Of a DNA stretch of 62,479 bases, positions 26,154 to 40,732 are shown one piece after another; the first letter of the stretch is position 1; each line of letters begins with the position of its first letter. The notes below the pieces were generated by a model. That model made no database searches, was not told the origin of the DNA, and saw only the letters and a program-made list of their open reading frames with translations. A program made the position numbers and the translations under genes. Source of the stretch: Jeotgalicoccus psychrophilus DSM 19085 (lineage in GTDB: Bacteria; Bacillota; Bacilli; Staphylococcales; Salinicoccaceae); assembly GCF_000425845.1 (NCBI RefSeq), contig NZ_AUEF01000015.1:1-62479 (forward strand), in the 5' to 3' direction.

Positions 26154-26702
26154 TTAGGAGACTTTTGCTTTATTATCGTCCGGTGCGGGCTTGTTCTTGT
26201 CGTTGTCGTTTTCATCTACAATGCTTGAAATCATTTCAATATGCTTTTCTTTTTCGCTTTTCTGTTCTGCTTTTTCCTGGCTGAGTGTATGTACATACTT
26301 TTCGCCAAGTGATTCATTGATATTATAATGATGTACTGCTTGTTCAATTAAGCGGGACGGATTGGATATATCAGTGCGTTCCTGAATCTTATCCGGTACA
26401 TGTTTTATGCTCTCTGCCCATATTTCCATGCGGTATTCTCTTGATCCGTCTTTTTTAGTAAATGATGTGGTTGCGAGCTGACCGCTGACACATAAAATGT
26501 CGCCGGCTTTCGTTTCGTCAAGCACACCCGGTATACTTTTACCAAAAGCTTTACAATAGAGGAAGTGGACTTCTTTATCCCTCCTTGTATCCTTTGGTGC
26601 ACGAACTGTTGCAATGATAAATGCATTCACACTCCCCTGCGCATTTTTTGCAATAACATTATTGCTGATAAGTTCGCCGACAAGCAATACTTTGTTCATC
26701 AT
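26154..26702 (-). CDS. ssb: single-stranded DNA-binding protein (atypical C terminus)
   Basis: The first ~105 residues form an OB fold with the SSB patterns MNKVLLVGELISNN, FIIATVRAP and SGQLATTSFTKKDGS. A charged tail rich in Lys, Glu and Asp follows, to 182 residues. The acidic tip that recruits partner proteins (typically DDDIPF) is missing; the protein ends in DDNKAKVS. It therefore looks like an accessory SSB rather than the replication SSB, perhaps akin to the competence SsbB/YwpH, which in B. subtilis lies near ywpF as here. GGGGTG precedes the first of two ATG codons. Confidence 0.9.
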   Translation of the reverse strand: MMNKVLLVGELISNNVIAKNAQGSVNAFIIATVRAPKDTRRDKEVHFLYCKAFGKSIPGVLDETKAGDILCVSGQLATTSFTKKDGSREYRMEIWAESIKHVPDKIQERTDISNPSRLIEQAVHHYNINESLGEKYVHTLSQEKAEQKSEKEKHIEMISSIVDENDNDKNKPAPDDNKAKVS

Positions 26703-26898
26703 TCTTTATCACCCCCCTTCCTAATTACAATGTAAGGGGTGAATAAATATTCTGCAAAAGACAATAATTTCTTTTCAGTGTGATATATAATACAATAATT
26801 AGAAATACATACTTTAAATTACTCAGTTTTATTATTACCGGTTATTTTGCACTGCAAATTAACTAATTTTGTACTTTGTTAAAAAGGGGTCAGTAATT

Positions 26899-27327
26899 AT
26901 GAAATCGTTTAAAGTGATAGATATGAAGATTATTCAGGAGCAGAACTTTATCGTTCCCGAAGTTAAAGACGGCATTATTATTAATATGGAGTACGGAGAC
27001 AATCCGTGGATTATTGAGATTGTAACCGCTGGAGATTTATCTTCAATTTTAGAAAAGCTGAAAGGACAGCAGCTGGAAATGATGGTCACTATTACACGGC
27101 CGTCCAATGCGCCTGCTAAATTCTCAGCCAGAGTAATGGATATCAATCAGATGGATGATATGATTTCAGTTGTTTTTAAAGGAGCTATTATCGTCCAAGG
27201 ACCGAACTACGCAGAAGAACTGCTCGAGTTCCTTGTTGAAGAAGGCTACGAAGGCAAAACACTGATTAATGAATTTAACTCTCGGATGGAATCAAAAGAA
27301 GACTTCAAAAAAGAAGATGAAGAGTAA
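26899..27327 (+). CDS. YwpF-like family protein
   Basis: This 142-residue cytosolic protein resembles the YwpF family of B. subtilis and Staphylococcus. It has no membrane segment, a beta-rich core (MKSFKVIDMKIIQEQNFIV, PWIIEIVTAGDLSS) and an acidic C terminus. Function in the family is not known. It diverges from ssb, and the B. subtilis homologue also neighbours an ssb gene. The ATG at 26899 lies 9 nt after AGGGG; a TTG frame start at 26869 is rejected. Confidence 0.8.
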   Translation: MKSFKVIDMKIIQEQNFIVPEVKDGIIINMEYGDNPWIIEIVTAGDLSSILEKLKGQQLEMMVTITRPSNAPAKFSARVMDINQMDDMISVVFKGAIIVQGPNYAEELLEFLVEEGYEGKTLINEFNSRMESKEDFKKEDEE

Positions 27328-27331
27328 AAAT

Positions 27332-27378
27332 AAAAAACCGTCTGAAAATCTTAGCTTAAGATTTTCAGACGGTTTTTT
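27332..27378. terminator. bidirectional terminator between ywpF and fabZ
   Basis: AAAAAACCGTCTGAAAATCT and its complement form a stem of more than 20 bp with A and T runs on either side, serving both convergent genes. Confidence 0.92.
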
Positions 27379-27380
27379 AT

Positions 27381-27824
27381 TTATTTTTCGCCTGTTTTAA
27401 TATCTGAAATGGCAAATGTTATTTCGCACTGGCATGCAACCTGTCCATCGACAGTTGCAACTGCAGAGCCTTTGCCTATCGGTCCGCGGAGTTTAGTAAT
27501 TTCTACTGACAGCTCCAAAGTATCACCCGGGGTCACCTGTTTTTTGAATCGGCATTTATCAATACCGGCAAAGAACGCGAGCTTCCCTTTAAATTCTTCC
27601 TGCTGCAGCAATGCAACAGCACCTACCTGCGCAAGTGATTCTACTATCAGTACTCCGGGCATAACAGCATAATCCGGGAAGTGTCCTTCAAAAAACGGTT
27701 CGTTCCCAGATACCTGTTTTATACCTTTACAGCTTTTACCCGGTTCTACTTCTGTAATTCTGTCTATAAGAAGAAACGGCGGGCGGTGCGGTATTATTGC
27801 TTTAATCTGATCGTATGTCAGCAT
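27381..27824 (-). CDS. fabZ: 3-hydroxyacyl-ACP dehydratase FabZ
   Basis: The hot-dog-fold enzyme (147 residues from this start) dehydrates 3-hydroxyacyl-ACP in fatty acid elongation. Catalytic His48 lies in FEGHFPDY and Glu62 in LIVESLAQ. The ATG at 27824 gives a length close to S. aureus FabZ, with AGGGG 12 nt upstream. A TTG at 27836 overlaps the stop of the preceding gene (TTGA) but sits right against AGGGG. It is the last gene of murA, epuA-like, fabZ. Confidence 0.95.
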   Translation of the reverse strand: MLTYDQIKAIIPHRPPFLLIDRITEVEPGKSCKGIKQVSGNEPFFEGHFPDYAVMPGVLIVESLAQVGAVALLQQEEFKGKLAFFAGIDKCRFKKQVTPGDTLELSVEITKLRGPIGKGSAVATVDGQVACQCEITFAISDIKTGEK

Positions 27825-27832
27825 GTCTGTCG

Positions 27833-28021
27833 TCAACCCCTAGTTAAGTTAATGATATGTTCCCACGTTTCAATACGGAATACTCCAAATGGATTATCCA
27901 GTATTCCAAAGCCAATCATCAGTCCTAAAAAGACGAGGACGATTGCAACGTAGAAAAACAATAGAATTCTAACCAACAATGGGAACCTACGGTGAACGAT
28001 TTTCTGTTGTTGTTCTGCCAT
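27833..28021 (-). CDS. EpuA-like small membrane protein
   Basis: A 62-residue protein with a basic N-terminal cytoplasmic part ([15 protein letters not shown]) and one membrane helix ([22 protein letters not shown]). It fits the EpuA family, confusingly labelled RNA polymerase subunit beta in databases, whose genes lie between murA and fabZ in staphylococci. AAAGGGG precedes the ATG. Function is unknown. Confidence 0.75.
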   Translation of the reverse strand: MAEQQQKIVHRRFPLLVRILLFFYVAIVLVFLGLMIGFGILDNPFGVFRIETWEHIINLTRG

Positions 28022-28033
28022 AGTATTACCCCT

Positions 28034-29326
28034 TTACTTTGATGTCACCAAATGCTTATCAGACGCACTGTCGTTCACGCGCTTAATATCTGCACCAAGT
28101 GCTTTCAGTTTTTCATGGAAACGCACGTAACCGCGGTCCAGATGCTGAAGTTCAGTTACAGAAGTATAACCTTCTGCTGCAAGGCCTGCAAGTACTAACG
28201 CTGCACCCGCTCTTAAATCTGATGCGCGTACAGTCGCTCCGTACAGCTGGTTTCCACCGCGGATGACCGCGTGGTTATCTTCAAGTGAAATATTGGCATT
28301 CATCGCTGAAAATTCTCTCACATGCATAAAGCGATTCTCGAATATTGTTTCAGTAACGATACTCGTTCCCTCGATTGTCGTTAAGAGCGCCATCATCTGA
28401 CTTTGCATATCTGTCGGGAATCCCGGATGCGGCATTGTTTTCAGATCAGTCGGTTTATATTCCTCTGCAGGAATTACTCTTACATCATTGCCTTCTTCGA
28501 CAAAACGTATACCAACTTCTTCAAGCTTTGCTACTACTGCAGATAAGTGTTCAATCACAACATTCTTCAAAAGAATTTCACTGCGTGTAATCGCACCAGC
28601 AATCATAAATGTTCCTGCTTCGATACGGTCCGGGATTACAGTGTGTTCTGAACCATGCAGTTTCTCTACACCGATAATTTTAAGATGACCCGTACCTGCA
28701 CCAATCACACGGCCGCCCATTGAGTTAATATAGTTCGCAAGATCCGTAATCTCAGGCTCCATCGCAGCATTTTCAATATGCGTTGTACCTTCAGCCAGAC
28801 TCGCTGCCATCATTAAGTTCTGAGTCGCACCGACACTTGGGAAATCCATGTGGATTTTAGTACCCTGAAGACGACCGTCAATCTTACCTTCGATATAACC
28901 GCCAGCCTGTTCGAAAGCTACACCCATTTTTTCCAGACCTTTAATGTGCTGTTCAATCGGACGTGAACCGATTGCACAGCCTCCGGGCATAGCAATATTA
29001 CAGTAGCCGTAACGGCTTAATAATGGACCCATGACAAGCATGCTTGCACGCATTTTACTAACTAATTCGTAAGGTGCGATACAATTCAATTCTCCGCTCG
29101 CATCGATAGTAACACTATTTTTTTCAGCCGATGCTTCTGCACCGAGTGTGGTAATTAATTTTGTTAATGTATTTACATCTGATAATTCGGGTACGTTTTT
29201 AATTATTGAGCGTCCTTCGCCAGCCAGCAGCGATGCTGCCAGAATTGGCAATACTGCATTTTTGGCTCCTTCGATCTCAACAGAACCAGACAGTTTTTGT
29301 CCGCCCTTTACAATGATTTTATCCAT
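28034..29326 (-). CDS. murA: UDP-GlcNAc 1-carboxyvinyltransferase MurA
   Basis: The 430-residue enzyme transfers enolpyruvate to UDP-GlcNAc, the first committed step of peptidoglycan synthesis. Lys22-Asn23 in EGAKNAVLP bind substrate and Cys117 in PGGCAIG is the catalytic cysteine targeted by fosfomycin. GGAGTG precedes the ATG, and a promoter lies at 29363-29392. A paralogue, murZ, lies at 47203-48468; having both is typical for low-GC Gram-positives. Confidence 0.96.
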   Translation of the reverse strand: MDKIIVKGGQKLSGSVEIEGAKNAVLPILAASLLAGEGRSIIKNVPELSDVNTLTKLITTLGAEASAEKNSVTIDASGELNCIAPYELVSKMRASMLVMGPLLSRYGYCNIAMPGGCAIGSRPIEQHIKGLEKMGVAFEQAGGYIEGKIDGRLQGTKIHMDFPSVGATQNLMMAASLAEGTTHIENAAMEPEITDLANYINSMGGRVIGAGTGHLKIIGVEKLHGSEHTVIPDRIEAGTFMIAGAITRSEILLKNVVIEHLSAVVAKLEEVGIRFVEEGNDVRVIPAEEYKPTDLKTMPHPGFPTDMQSQMMALLTTIEGTSIVTETIFENRFMHVREFSAMNANISLEDNHAVIRGGNQLYGATVRASDLRAGAALVLAGLAAEGYTSVTELQHLDRGYVRFHEKLKALGADIKRVNDSASDKHLVTSK

Positions 29327-29362
29327 CTTCTCACTCCATATTTCTCTATACCATTCATTATA

Positions 29363-29392
29363 ATAATACGGTGTTTGGGTATCACTTGTAAA
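29363..29392 (-). promoter_or_regulatory. murA promoter
   Basis: On the minus strand TTTACA (29387-29392), 18-nt spacer, TATTAT (29363-29368), 37 nt upstream of murA. It begins 5 nt after the stop of the DUF1146 gene. Confidence 0.6.
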
Positions 29393-29396
29393 GCAA

Positions 29397-29627
29397 TTAG
29401 CTGAACATGAGCGCTGCTTCTTGTGTATATCTAAAGATGTCCATGATAAAGTTACTCATCGCTGTACCTAATAAGACACTCAGCATGATAAGCACCAGTC
29501 GAATTCGTCCAACATCACCTTTATTAAATGAATTTTCAATCCTTATTCCCTGTAATACCCAGAATGCAAGACCGATACACAAAATATGCAGAATAATATG
29601 CATTAACGCGAACTGAGAAAAACCCAA
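29397..29627 (-). CDS. DUF1146 family membrane protein (YwzB-like)
   Basis: This 76-residue protein has two predicted membrane helices (about 8-25 and 45-65) joined by a loop containing [16 protein letters not shown]. Length, topology and position between atpC and murA match the YwzB family of B. subtilis and its staphylococcal relatives. Function is unknown. It lies after the atp operon terminator, so it may depend on read-through or a promoter in the 50-nt gap. Confidence 0.8.
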   Translation of the reverse strand: MGFSQFALMHIILHILCIGLAFWVLQGIRIENSFNKGDVGRIRLVLIMLSVLLGTAMSNFIMDIFRYTQEAALMFS

Positions 29628-29645
29628 AAAAATTCCTCCTTTCGA

Positions 29646-29675
29646 TAAAAAAAAGACTGGAAGATCCAGTCTTTT
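29646..29675 (-). terminator. terminator of the atp operon
   Basis: AAGACTGGA pairs with TCCAGTCTT around a 3-nt loop, followed on the minus strand by eight T residues. It lies 9 nt after the atpC stop. Confidence 0.92.
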
Positions 29676-29683
29676 AGTTTGAA

Positions 29684-30088
29684 TTAATATTTAGATACTT
29701 CTATACGGTTAACCGCGCGCTGTAATGCAAGTTCTGCACGATACGTATCGACACGTTCCTCCTGCGATTTTAAAAGCAGCTGTTCTGCTCTCGCTTTCGC
29801 AGACTCTGCACGTTCTGAATCAATATCTTTTGAAAACTCGCCAGCCTGTACAAGTACTGTAATCTGTTCAGGTCTGATTTCTGCAAACCCTTCAGTAACA
29901 GCCAGGTATTCGAATTTACCGTTTATTTTAACACGAAGGACACCTATTTTAAGCGGTGTTACAGTCGGAATATGACCGGCCATCACACCAAGCTCACCCT
30001 GTTTAGTTTGAAGAACAACGATTTCCGCATCTTCTTCGTGGAAAACAGAACCGTTAGGAGTAACTACATCAAGTGCAATTGTTGCCAT
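29684..30088 (-). CDS. atpC: ATP synthase F1 subunit epsilon
   Basis: The 134-residue subunit is part of the central stalk and regulates ATPase activity. It has the N-terminal beta sandwich (LDVVTPNGSVF, GELGVMAGHIPTVTPL) and a C-terminal pair of helices (about 88-134). Last gene of the atpIBEFHAGDC operon; a strong terminator follows. Confidence 0.96.
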   Translation of the reverse strand: MATIALDVVTPNGSVFHEEDAEIVVLQTKQGELGVMAGHIPTVTPLKIGVLRVKINGKFEYLAVTEGFAEIRPEQITVLVQAGEFSKDIDSERAESAKARAEQLLLKSQEERVDTYRAELALQRAVNRIEVSKY

Positions 30089-30104
30089 GTTTTACCCTCC
30101 CGTT

Positions 30105-31520
<1,416 letters not shown>

Positions 31521-31541
31521 TTAATTTCCTCCTAATCTCAA

Positions 31542-32429
<888 letters not shown>

Positions 32430-32447
32430 TTAGTAATTACTTACTTC

Positions 32448-33971
<1,524 letters not shown>

Positions 33972-34514
33972 TTAGCTATTCGCATGTTCTTTAAAATTAT
34001 TTCTGATACCGTCTAACTGGTTTCTTACAGAACCGTCGTAAACTTTCGAACCTAGAAGCACGCGTACGCCGCCAATAAGCTCTTCATTAATTTCATTCGT
34101 AATAAGCAGCTTTTTATAACCTGTTTTATCGATAAATATCTGACCAAGCTGATCCAGCTCTTCTGCAGATAATTTGTAAACCGATTCTACTGTTACACGA
34201 GCCTGATCATGACTTTCATCATATAGTGATAAGAACTCGCTGTATATTTCTTCGAGTAATGACATGTGTTTTTTATCCGACAGGATGCGCAGCAGGTTTA
34301 ATAGAAGTCTGTCGCTTTTACCAAACGCTGCTTCTACCGCTGCCGTTCTTTTATTACGTGTAATCTTCGGGTTATCCATGAATTCGATAAAGTTCTCCAC
34401 TGAAGCTGCTGCTTCAGTTACTTCAAAGAAATCAGCTTTAACATTCTCAAGATTATCGTGCTGAACTGCTACATCGAACAAAGCACTGGCGTATTTTTGA
34501 CTGATATTAGCCAT
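33972..34514 (-). CDS. atpH: ATP synthase F1 subunit delta
   Basis: The 180-residue subunit links F1 to the peripheral stalk (OSCP type). The N-terminal helical bundle begins ISQKYASALFDVA and the C-terminal signature is DGSVRNQLDGIRNNF. It overlaps atpF by 1 nt, so synthesis is probably coupled. Confidence 0.96.
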   Translation of the reverse strand: MANISQKYASALFDVAVQHDNLENVKADFFEVTEAAASVENFIEFMDNPKITRNKRTAAVEAAFGKSDRLLLNLLRILSDKKHMSLLEEIYSEFLSLYDESHDQARVTVESVYKLSAEELDQLGQIFIDKTGYKKLLITNEINEELIGGVRVLLGSKVYDGSVRNQLDGIRNNFKEHANS

Positions 34515-35032
34515 TATTTATCGCCTGCTTCCTGTAAGTAGTTCTGAACAAGGTTTTTCTGATCTTCAGAGTTAAGTTCCTTGCGGATCATCTTCTCTGC
34601 AATCAGTACTGAAAGTTCAGCAACCTGATCGTTGATATCGCGGACTGCTTTTTCTTTTTCTCTTTCAATATCAGTCTTCGCTTCTGTCATCAGTTGAGAA
34701 GAACGCGCCTCAGCATCTCTGATGATTGACTCTTGTTCTTTCTTCGCCTGACTTTTAGCGTTTTCCATAAGTTCAGAGATTTCAGCCTGCGTTGATTTCA
34801 GCAGTGCGTCGTTCTCTTCTTTTAAGCGTTCAGCTTCTAATTTTCTGTTTTCAGCAAAATCAATATCGTCATGGATTAGTTGTTCACGGTCATCCATAAC
34901 TTTCTTAACTGGTTTCCACACATAGTATGACAATACTGCAAGCAGCGTCAGAAAACTCGCGAGTAGAACAAGCGATGTTCCAACAGCCGTGCCCATAGTT
35001 TCACCAGCAGCACCTAAAATTAATAGTTCCAC
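34514..35032 (-). CDS. atpF: ATP synthase Fo subunit b
   Basis: The 172-residue peripheral stalk subunit has one N-terminal membrane helix (about 18-40) and a long charged coiled coil to the end, with the staphylococcal C terminus LQEAGDK. GTG is the start codon; GGAG stands 9 nt upstream. A stable hairpin at 35091-35117 separates it from atpE. Confidence 0.95.
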   Translation of the reverse strand: MELLILGAAGETMGTAVGTSLVLLASFLTLLAVLSYYVWKPVKKVMDDREQLIHDDIDFAENRKLEAERLKEENDALLKSTQAEISELMENAKSQAKKEQESIIRDAEARSSQLMTEAKTDIEREKEKAVRDINDQVAELSVLIAEKMIRKELNSEDQKNLVQNYLQEAGDK

Positions 35033-35090
35033 CTATGTACACTCCTTTCAAAAAAGTCTCTAACTCTCGTAGTTATTTACATAATAAGAT

Positions 35091-35117
35091 GGCGAAATCT
35101 TCAAGCAAGACTTCGCC
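35091..35117 (-). other. stem-loop between atpE and atpF
   Basis: In minus-strand RNA GGCGAAGTCTT pairs fully with AAGATTTCGCC (11 bp with one G-U) around the loop GCTTG. There is no T-run, so it is probably a processing or stability element rather than a terminator. The c subunit is needed in several copies per complex, which makes differential expression at this point plausible. Confidence 0.7.
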
Positions 35118-35131
35118 TTATATAACGACTC

Positions 35132-35386
<255 letters not shown>

Positions 35387-35394
35387 TTATTATA

Positions 35395-36496
<1,102 letters not shown>

Positions 36497-36557
36497 TGTC
36501 TTTTACGACTCCTCGGGTAATGTAAGCATGTTGTGAAAACAATTACATACTCTAATG

Positions 36558-36586
36558 ATTTTATAGGAGTGCAATTTTTGTGTCAA
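36558..36586 (-). promoter_or_regulatory. atp operon promoter
   Basis: On the minus strand a perfect TTGACA (36581-36586), 17-nt spacer and TAAAAT (36558-36563), giving a leader of about 55 nt before atpI. No terminator is visible between mnaA and this promoter, so some read-through from mnaA is possible. Confidence 0.85.
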
Positions 36587-36622
36587 CAAAATATGGAAAT
36601 TTTAACAACATGTTCACATTTG

Positions 36623-37762
36623 CTAATCATTTACAGTAAAACTGATAGGTTTTTCTTTAGTTATTCCATAATAATACTTTATGTTGTCGCAAATTCTGCG
36701 TGAAGCCTGTCCGTCACCGTAAGGATTTTGCGTTTGTGACATTTCATTGTACAATTCTTCATCTGTCAGCAGCTCTTTTGTCATGTTGTAAATGTTTTCC
36801 TGCTCAATACCGGCAAGTTTAAGCGTCCCTGCTTTAACACCTTCAGGACGTTCAGTAGTATCGCGCAGTACAAGTACCGGCTTGCCAAGTGAAGGCGCTT
36901 CTTCCTGCACCCCGCCCGAGTCAGTTAAGATCAGGTGGCTTCTTGCAGCAAAGTTATGGAAATCAAGTACATCGAGCGGCTCAATTAATTCAACGCGCTC
37001 GTGATCGCCTAAGTACTCCTCGGCAATTTCACGTACTTTAGGATTTTTATGCATTGGATAAACAACTGTCACATCTTCAAATTCGTCAACAATCTGACGA
37101 ACCGCACCGAAAATGTTATGCATTGGCTGACCGATATTTTCGCGTCGGTGCGCTGTTAAAAGCACAACTTTATTATCTTTATGTTTTTCGATAATATCAC
37201 TGTGATAGTTTTCATCAACTGTTGTTGCCAGTGCATCGATCGCAGTGTTTCCTGTAACTGAAATCTTTGTATCATCTTTTGCTTCATTCAGCAGGTTCTG
37301 ACGTGCATCTTCTGTCGGTGAGAAATGAAGATCTGCTAAAACACCTGTCATCTGACGGTTAGCTTCTTCAGGGAATGGTGAATATTTGTTATGAGTGCGG
37401 AGACCTGCTTCAACGTGACCGATATCCACTTCATTGTAAAACGCAGCAAGTGAACCTGCGAATGTTGTCGTCGTATCACCGTGCACTAAAATCATATCCG
37501 GTTTTACTTCTTTAATAACTGATTCGAGACCGTTAATTACACGCCCTGTAACTTCTGACAATGTTTGGCCCGCTTTCATAATATTCAAGTCGTAATCAGG
37601 TGTAATATCGAACGTTGTCAGTACCTGATCAAGCATCTCTCTGTGCTGTGCAGTAACTACTACAACCGGTTCAATATCTTCATCTTTTTTCATTTCGAGT
37701 ACAAGGGGAGCCATTTTAATAGCTTCAGGTCTCGTACCGAAAATCGCCATAATTTTTTTCAT
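36623..37762 (-). CDS. mnaA: UDP-N-acetylglucosamine 2-epimerase
   Basis: The 379-residue enzyme interconverts UDP-GlcNAc and UDP-ManNAc, supplying ManNAc for wall teichoic acid linkage units. Motifs: FGTRPEAIKMAPL at the N terminus, HVEAGLRTHNKYSPFPEE and LTDSGGVQEEAPSLGKP near 285-301. Its place between upp and atpI is as in staphylococci, where the gene is called mnaA. GGAG precedes the ATG. Confidence 0.95.
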   Translation of the reverse strand: MKKIMAIFGTRPEAIKMAPLVLEMKKDEDIEPVVVVTAQHREMLDQVLTTFDITPDYDLNIMKAGQTLSEVTGRVINGLESVIKEVKPDMILVHGDTTTTFAGSLAAFYNEVDIGHVEAGLRTHNKYSPFPEEANRQMTGVLADLHFSPTEDARQNLLNEAKDDTKISVTGNTAIDALATTVDENYHSDIIEKHKDNKVVLLTAHRRENIGQPMHNIFGAVRQIVDEFEDVTVVYPMHKNPKVREIAEEYLGDHERVELIEPLDVLDFHNFAARSHLILTDSGGVQEEAPSLGKPVLVLRDTTERPEGVKAGTLKLAGIEQENIYNMTKELLTDEELYNEMSQTQNPYGDGQASRRICDNIKYYYGITKEKPISFTVND

Positions 37763-37781
37763 AACAATCTCCTATGATTTA

Positions 37782-38411
37782 TTATCGTGTACCAAATAAT
37801 CTGTCACCGGCATCGCCTAAGCCAGGAACGATGTAACTCTTCTCATTCAATTTCTCATCGAGTGCTGCGATATAAATATCCACATCCGGGTGTGCTTCTT
37901 TTAATACTTCTACACCTTCCGGTGCTGCAATCAGACAGATGAAACGAATTTTTGTCGCTCCATGTTTTTTAACTGCAGTAATTGCTTCCACCGCTGATGC
38001 GCCTGTAGCAAGCATCGGGTCGATAACGAAAATATCACGCTCTTCAATATCTCCCGGGAACTTCGCATAGTATTCAACAGCTTTCAGTGTTTCAGGATCC
38101 CGGTACAATCCGATATGCCCGACACGAGCCGATGGAATAAGTTTTAAAATACCATCCTGCATACCAAGGCCCGCGCGTAAAATTGGGACGATACCCAGTT
38201 TTTTTCCGCTCAGGCGTTTAGCTGTAGTTTCCTGAACCGGTGTCTGTACTGACACATCTTCGAGTGTAAGATCTCTCGTTACCTCATAAGCCATAAGCAT
38301 GCCCACTTCGTCTACCAATTCTCTGAATTCTTTAGTCGACGTGTTTTCATCACGGATATAGCTCATTTTATGCTGGATTAACGGATGATCCATTACTTGT
38401 ATCTTTGACAT
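37782..38411 (-). CDS. upp: uracil phosphoribosyltransferase
   Basis: The 209-residue salvage enzyme makes UMP from uracil and PRPP. The PRPP loop is [10 protein letters not shown] (about 130-139) and the uracil site lies in [12 protein letters not shown] near the C terminus. GGAGG precedes the ATG. It lies 19 nt before mnaA and after the glyA hairpin. Confidence 0.97.
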   Translation of the reverse strand: MSKIQVMDHPLIQHKMSYIRDENTSTKEFRELVDEVGMLMAYEVTRDLTLEDVSVQTPVQETTAKRLSGKKLGIVPILRAGLGMQDGILKLIPSARVGHIGLYRDPETLKAVEYYAKFPGDIEERDIFVIDPMLATGASAVEAITAVKKHGATKIRFICLIAAPEGVEVLKEAHPDVDIYIAALDEKLNEKSYIVPGLGDAGDRLFGTR

Positions 38412-38436
38412 ATATCTTCCTCCACTCCAAAAATTA

Positions 38437-38456
38437 ACCGGATGATCCCATCCGGT
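38437..38456 (-). terminator. weak terminator between glyA and upp
   Basis: ACCGGATG pairs with CATCCGGT (8 bp, 4-nt loop) followed on the minus strand by TAATTTTTGG. Likely a partial terminator. Confidence 0.6.
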
Positions 38457-38473
38457 ATATATTATAACGCAGT

Positions 38474-39709
38474 TTATTTGTATAGTGGATACTTTCCTGT
38501 TAATTTAGTCACTTTATCTGAAATCCCATCCAGATTCTCTTCATTTTTAACACGCGTCAGTGTTTCAACGATAATCTGGCCGACCTCTGTCATATCTTCC
38601 ATTGTAAATCCGCGCGTAGTCATCGCTGGTGTTCCCAGACGGATACCGCTCGTTACGAAGGGAGATGCTTCATCAAATGGAATCGTATTTTTATTAACAG
38701 TAATACCGACTTCATCAAGTGCTTCTTCGGCAACTTTGCCTGTGAGACCGAAAGTCTTAACATCAACGAGTACAAGGTGGTTGTCCGTCATACCTGAAAC
38801 GATACGAAGACCGCCGTCAGCGAGTGACTCAGCCAACGCTTTCGCATTATCCAGAACACGCTGCTGGTATGCTTTAAATTCCGGCTGCATTGCTTCACCG
38901 AATGCCACGGCTTTCGCTCCGATAACATGCATTAAAGGTCCGCCTTGAATACCAGGGAAAATATTTTTATCAACAGCTTTAGCATGTTCTGCAGTTGTTA
39001 AAATTAATCCTCCGCGCGGTCCGCGTAATGTTTTATGCGTTGTTGACGTTACAAAGTCAGCATGCGGTACCGGGTTCGGGTGCAGTCCTGCTGCAACTAA
39101 TCCTGCGATATGCGCCATATCTACCAGTAAATACGCACCGACTGCATCAGCAATTTCACGGAACTTTTTAAAGTCCAGTGTTTTAACATATGCACTGCCG
39201 CCTGCAACAATCATTTTAGGCTGTTCTTTTTTAGCGATTTCCATAACTTTATCGTAATCAATTGTTTCAGTGTCCTTCTCAACACCGTAAGATAAGAAGT
39301 TAAATAATTTCCCGCTGAAGTTAACAGGTGAACCGTGTGTCAAATGTCCACCGTGCGATAAATCCATACCAAGCACTTTGTCTCCGTGCTCAAGCACCGA
39401 GAAGTATACTGCCATGTTTGCCTGAGAGCCTGAGTGAGGCTGCACGTTGGCATGTTCTGCACCAAAAATTTCTTTTGCACGGTCACGTGCGAGGTTTTCC
39501 ACAACGTCTACATGTTCACATCCGCCGTAGTAACGTTTCCCCGGATATCCTTCTGCATATTTGTTCGTTAAAATAGAACCTTGTGCTTCCAGTACTGCGG
39601 GTGAAACGAAGTTTTCGCTCGCGATAAGTTCGATGTTGTTGTTTTGTCTTTCCAGTTCTTTATCAATAACTTCCTGTACTTGTGGATCTTGTGATTTAAT
39701 ATTAGACAT
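38474..39709 (-). CDS. glyA: serine hydroxymethyltransferase
   Basis: The 411-residue PLP enzyme converts serine and tetrahydrofolate to glycine and methylene-tetrahydrofolate. The PLP Lys is Lys226 in [15 protein letters not shown]-terminal [14 protein letters not shown] is also typical. GGGGAG precedes the ATG. It follows ywlG by 14 nt and so is probably in the prfA-to-glyA transcript. Confidence 0.97.
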   Translation of the reverse strand: MSNIKSQDPQVQEVIDKELERQNNNIELIASENFVSPAVLEAQGSILTNKYAEGYPGKRYYGGCEHVDVVENLARDRAKEIFGAEHANVQPHSGSQANMAVYFSVLEHGDKVLGMDLSHGGHLTHGSPVNFSGKLFNFLSYGVEKDTETIDYDKVMEIAKKEQPKMIVAGGSAYVKTLDFKKFREIADAVGAYLLVDMAHIAGLVAAGLHPNPVPHADFVTSTTHKTLRGPRGGLILTTAEHAKAVDKNIFPGIQGGPLMHVIGAKAVAFGEAMQPEFKAYQQRVLDNAKALAESLADGGLRIVSGMTDNHLVLVDVKTFGLTGKVAEEALDEVGITVNKNTIPFDEASPFVTSGIRLGTPAMTTRGFTMEDMTEVGQIIVETLTRVKNEENLDGISDKVTKLTGKYPLYK

Positions 39710-39723
39710 TGTAAATCTCCCCT

Positions 39724-40272
39724 TTATTTATAATGCGCCCTCGGTCCTCCGACTAATTTCGGACGGGTTGTTGCTATCGTCACTACTGCTTCGCCAACTG
39801 TTTTAACAGACGTTCTTACCGGTATGGCAACATGTTTTAAATGCATACCGATCAGTGTCTGGCCAATATCAATGCCGCGGTCTGCAATGACCGACTCAAC
39901 GACAACGGGGTCTGACAGCTCTTTATACGCAAATTCACTCAGACTGCCTCCCGCTTCTTTGTGCGGCACTACTGTAACTTCTTCTAAATTCAAAGCTTCC
40001 ATCGTGTGTCTTGACGTTGTCAGAGAACGGTTAATATGCTCGCATCCCTGAAATAATAAATGCATGTTTTCCTGCCCTGCAATTTTAGAAAAGTGGCTGT
40101 ATATAACTTCCGCCGCTTCATCCGAACTGCTTTTACCGATGTGCTTCCCTATAGTTTCCGATGTCGAACATCCGATAACGAGCACTTTCCCCGATGTAAA
40201 AAATTCTGTTTCATATAAATCATCAGTCAGTGTCTGTAAATCATTCTTCAATCTTACAAACGCGTTTTTCAT
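39724..40272 (-). CDS. TIGR01440 / UPF0340 family protein (YwlG-like)
   Basis: This 182-residue cytosolic protein matches the YwlG family, found in the same rpiB-ywlG-glyA order in B. subtilis and Staphylococcus. It contains [31 protein letters not shown] and ends in the conserved VGGPRAHYK. Its function is not known. The ATG at 40272 lies 5 nt after GAGGGTGG. It overlaps rpiB by 32 nt. Confidence 0.88.
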   Translation of the reverse strand: MKNAFVRLKNDLQTLTDDLYETEFFTSGKVLVIGCSTSETIGKHIGKSSSDEAAEVIYSHFSKIAGQENMHLLFQGCEHINRSLTTSRHTMEALNLEEVTVVPHKEAGGSLSEFAYKELSDPVVVESVIADRGIDIGQTLIGMHLKHVAIPVRTSVKTVGEAVVTIATTRPKLVGGPRAHYK

Positions 40273-40669
40273 GTCTACCACCCTCAAATTCAGTGTTCAG
40301 CCATGTGTCCACCACTTCAAGTGCAAGACCCGGGCCGATAACTCTTTCACCCATCGCGAGTACATTGGAATCATTATGTGCACGTGTTGCTTTTGCTGAA
40401 AATGTATCGTGCACGAGTGCACAGCGAACGCCTCTAGTTTTATTTGCAGTAATACTCATGCCGATGCCGGTACCGCAAATTAAAATACCTTTATCATATT
40501 CTCCCGCAGCTACTTTTTCTGCGACCGGCTTAGCATAATCCGGGTAATCCACAGAATCCGTATTGTCAGGCCCGAGATCTGTAAAATCAATTTTCTTGTC
40601 AGTTAAATATTCCGTAACGATCCTTTTTAAATTGAGCCCGCCATGGTCGGATGCAATCACAACTTTCAT
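40241..40669 (-). CDS. rpiB: ribose 5-phosphate isomerase B
   Basis: The 142-residue RpiB/LacAB-fold enzyme interconverts ribose 5-phosphate and ribulose 5-phosphate. N-terminal IASDHGGLNLK, the active-site Cys in GILICGTGIGMSI (about residue 67) and HNDSNVLAMGERVIG are present. AAGGAG precedes the ATG. Confidence 0.94.
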   Translation of the reverse strand: MKVVIASDHGGLNLKRIVTEYLTDKKIDFTDLGPDNTDSVDYPDYAKPVAEKVAAGEYDKGILICGTGIGMSITANKTRGVRCALVHDTFSAKATRAHNDSNVLAMGERVIGPGLALEVVDTWLNTEFEGGRHEKRVCKIEE

Positions 40670-40732
40670 ACACTCATCTCCTTAAAATATATTATAACTA
40701 TCAGTGCTAAGAGTTTCAAAAGATTACCGGAC

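Noticed and set aside
27825-27836. TTG start of fabZ at 27836
   Set aside because: It directly abuts AGGGG, leaving no spacer; the ATG at 27824 gives the family length, although coupling through TTGA is not excluded.
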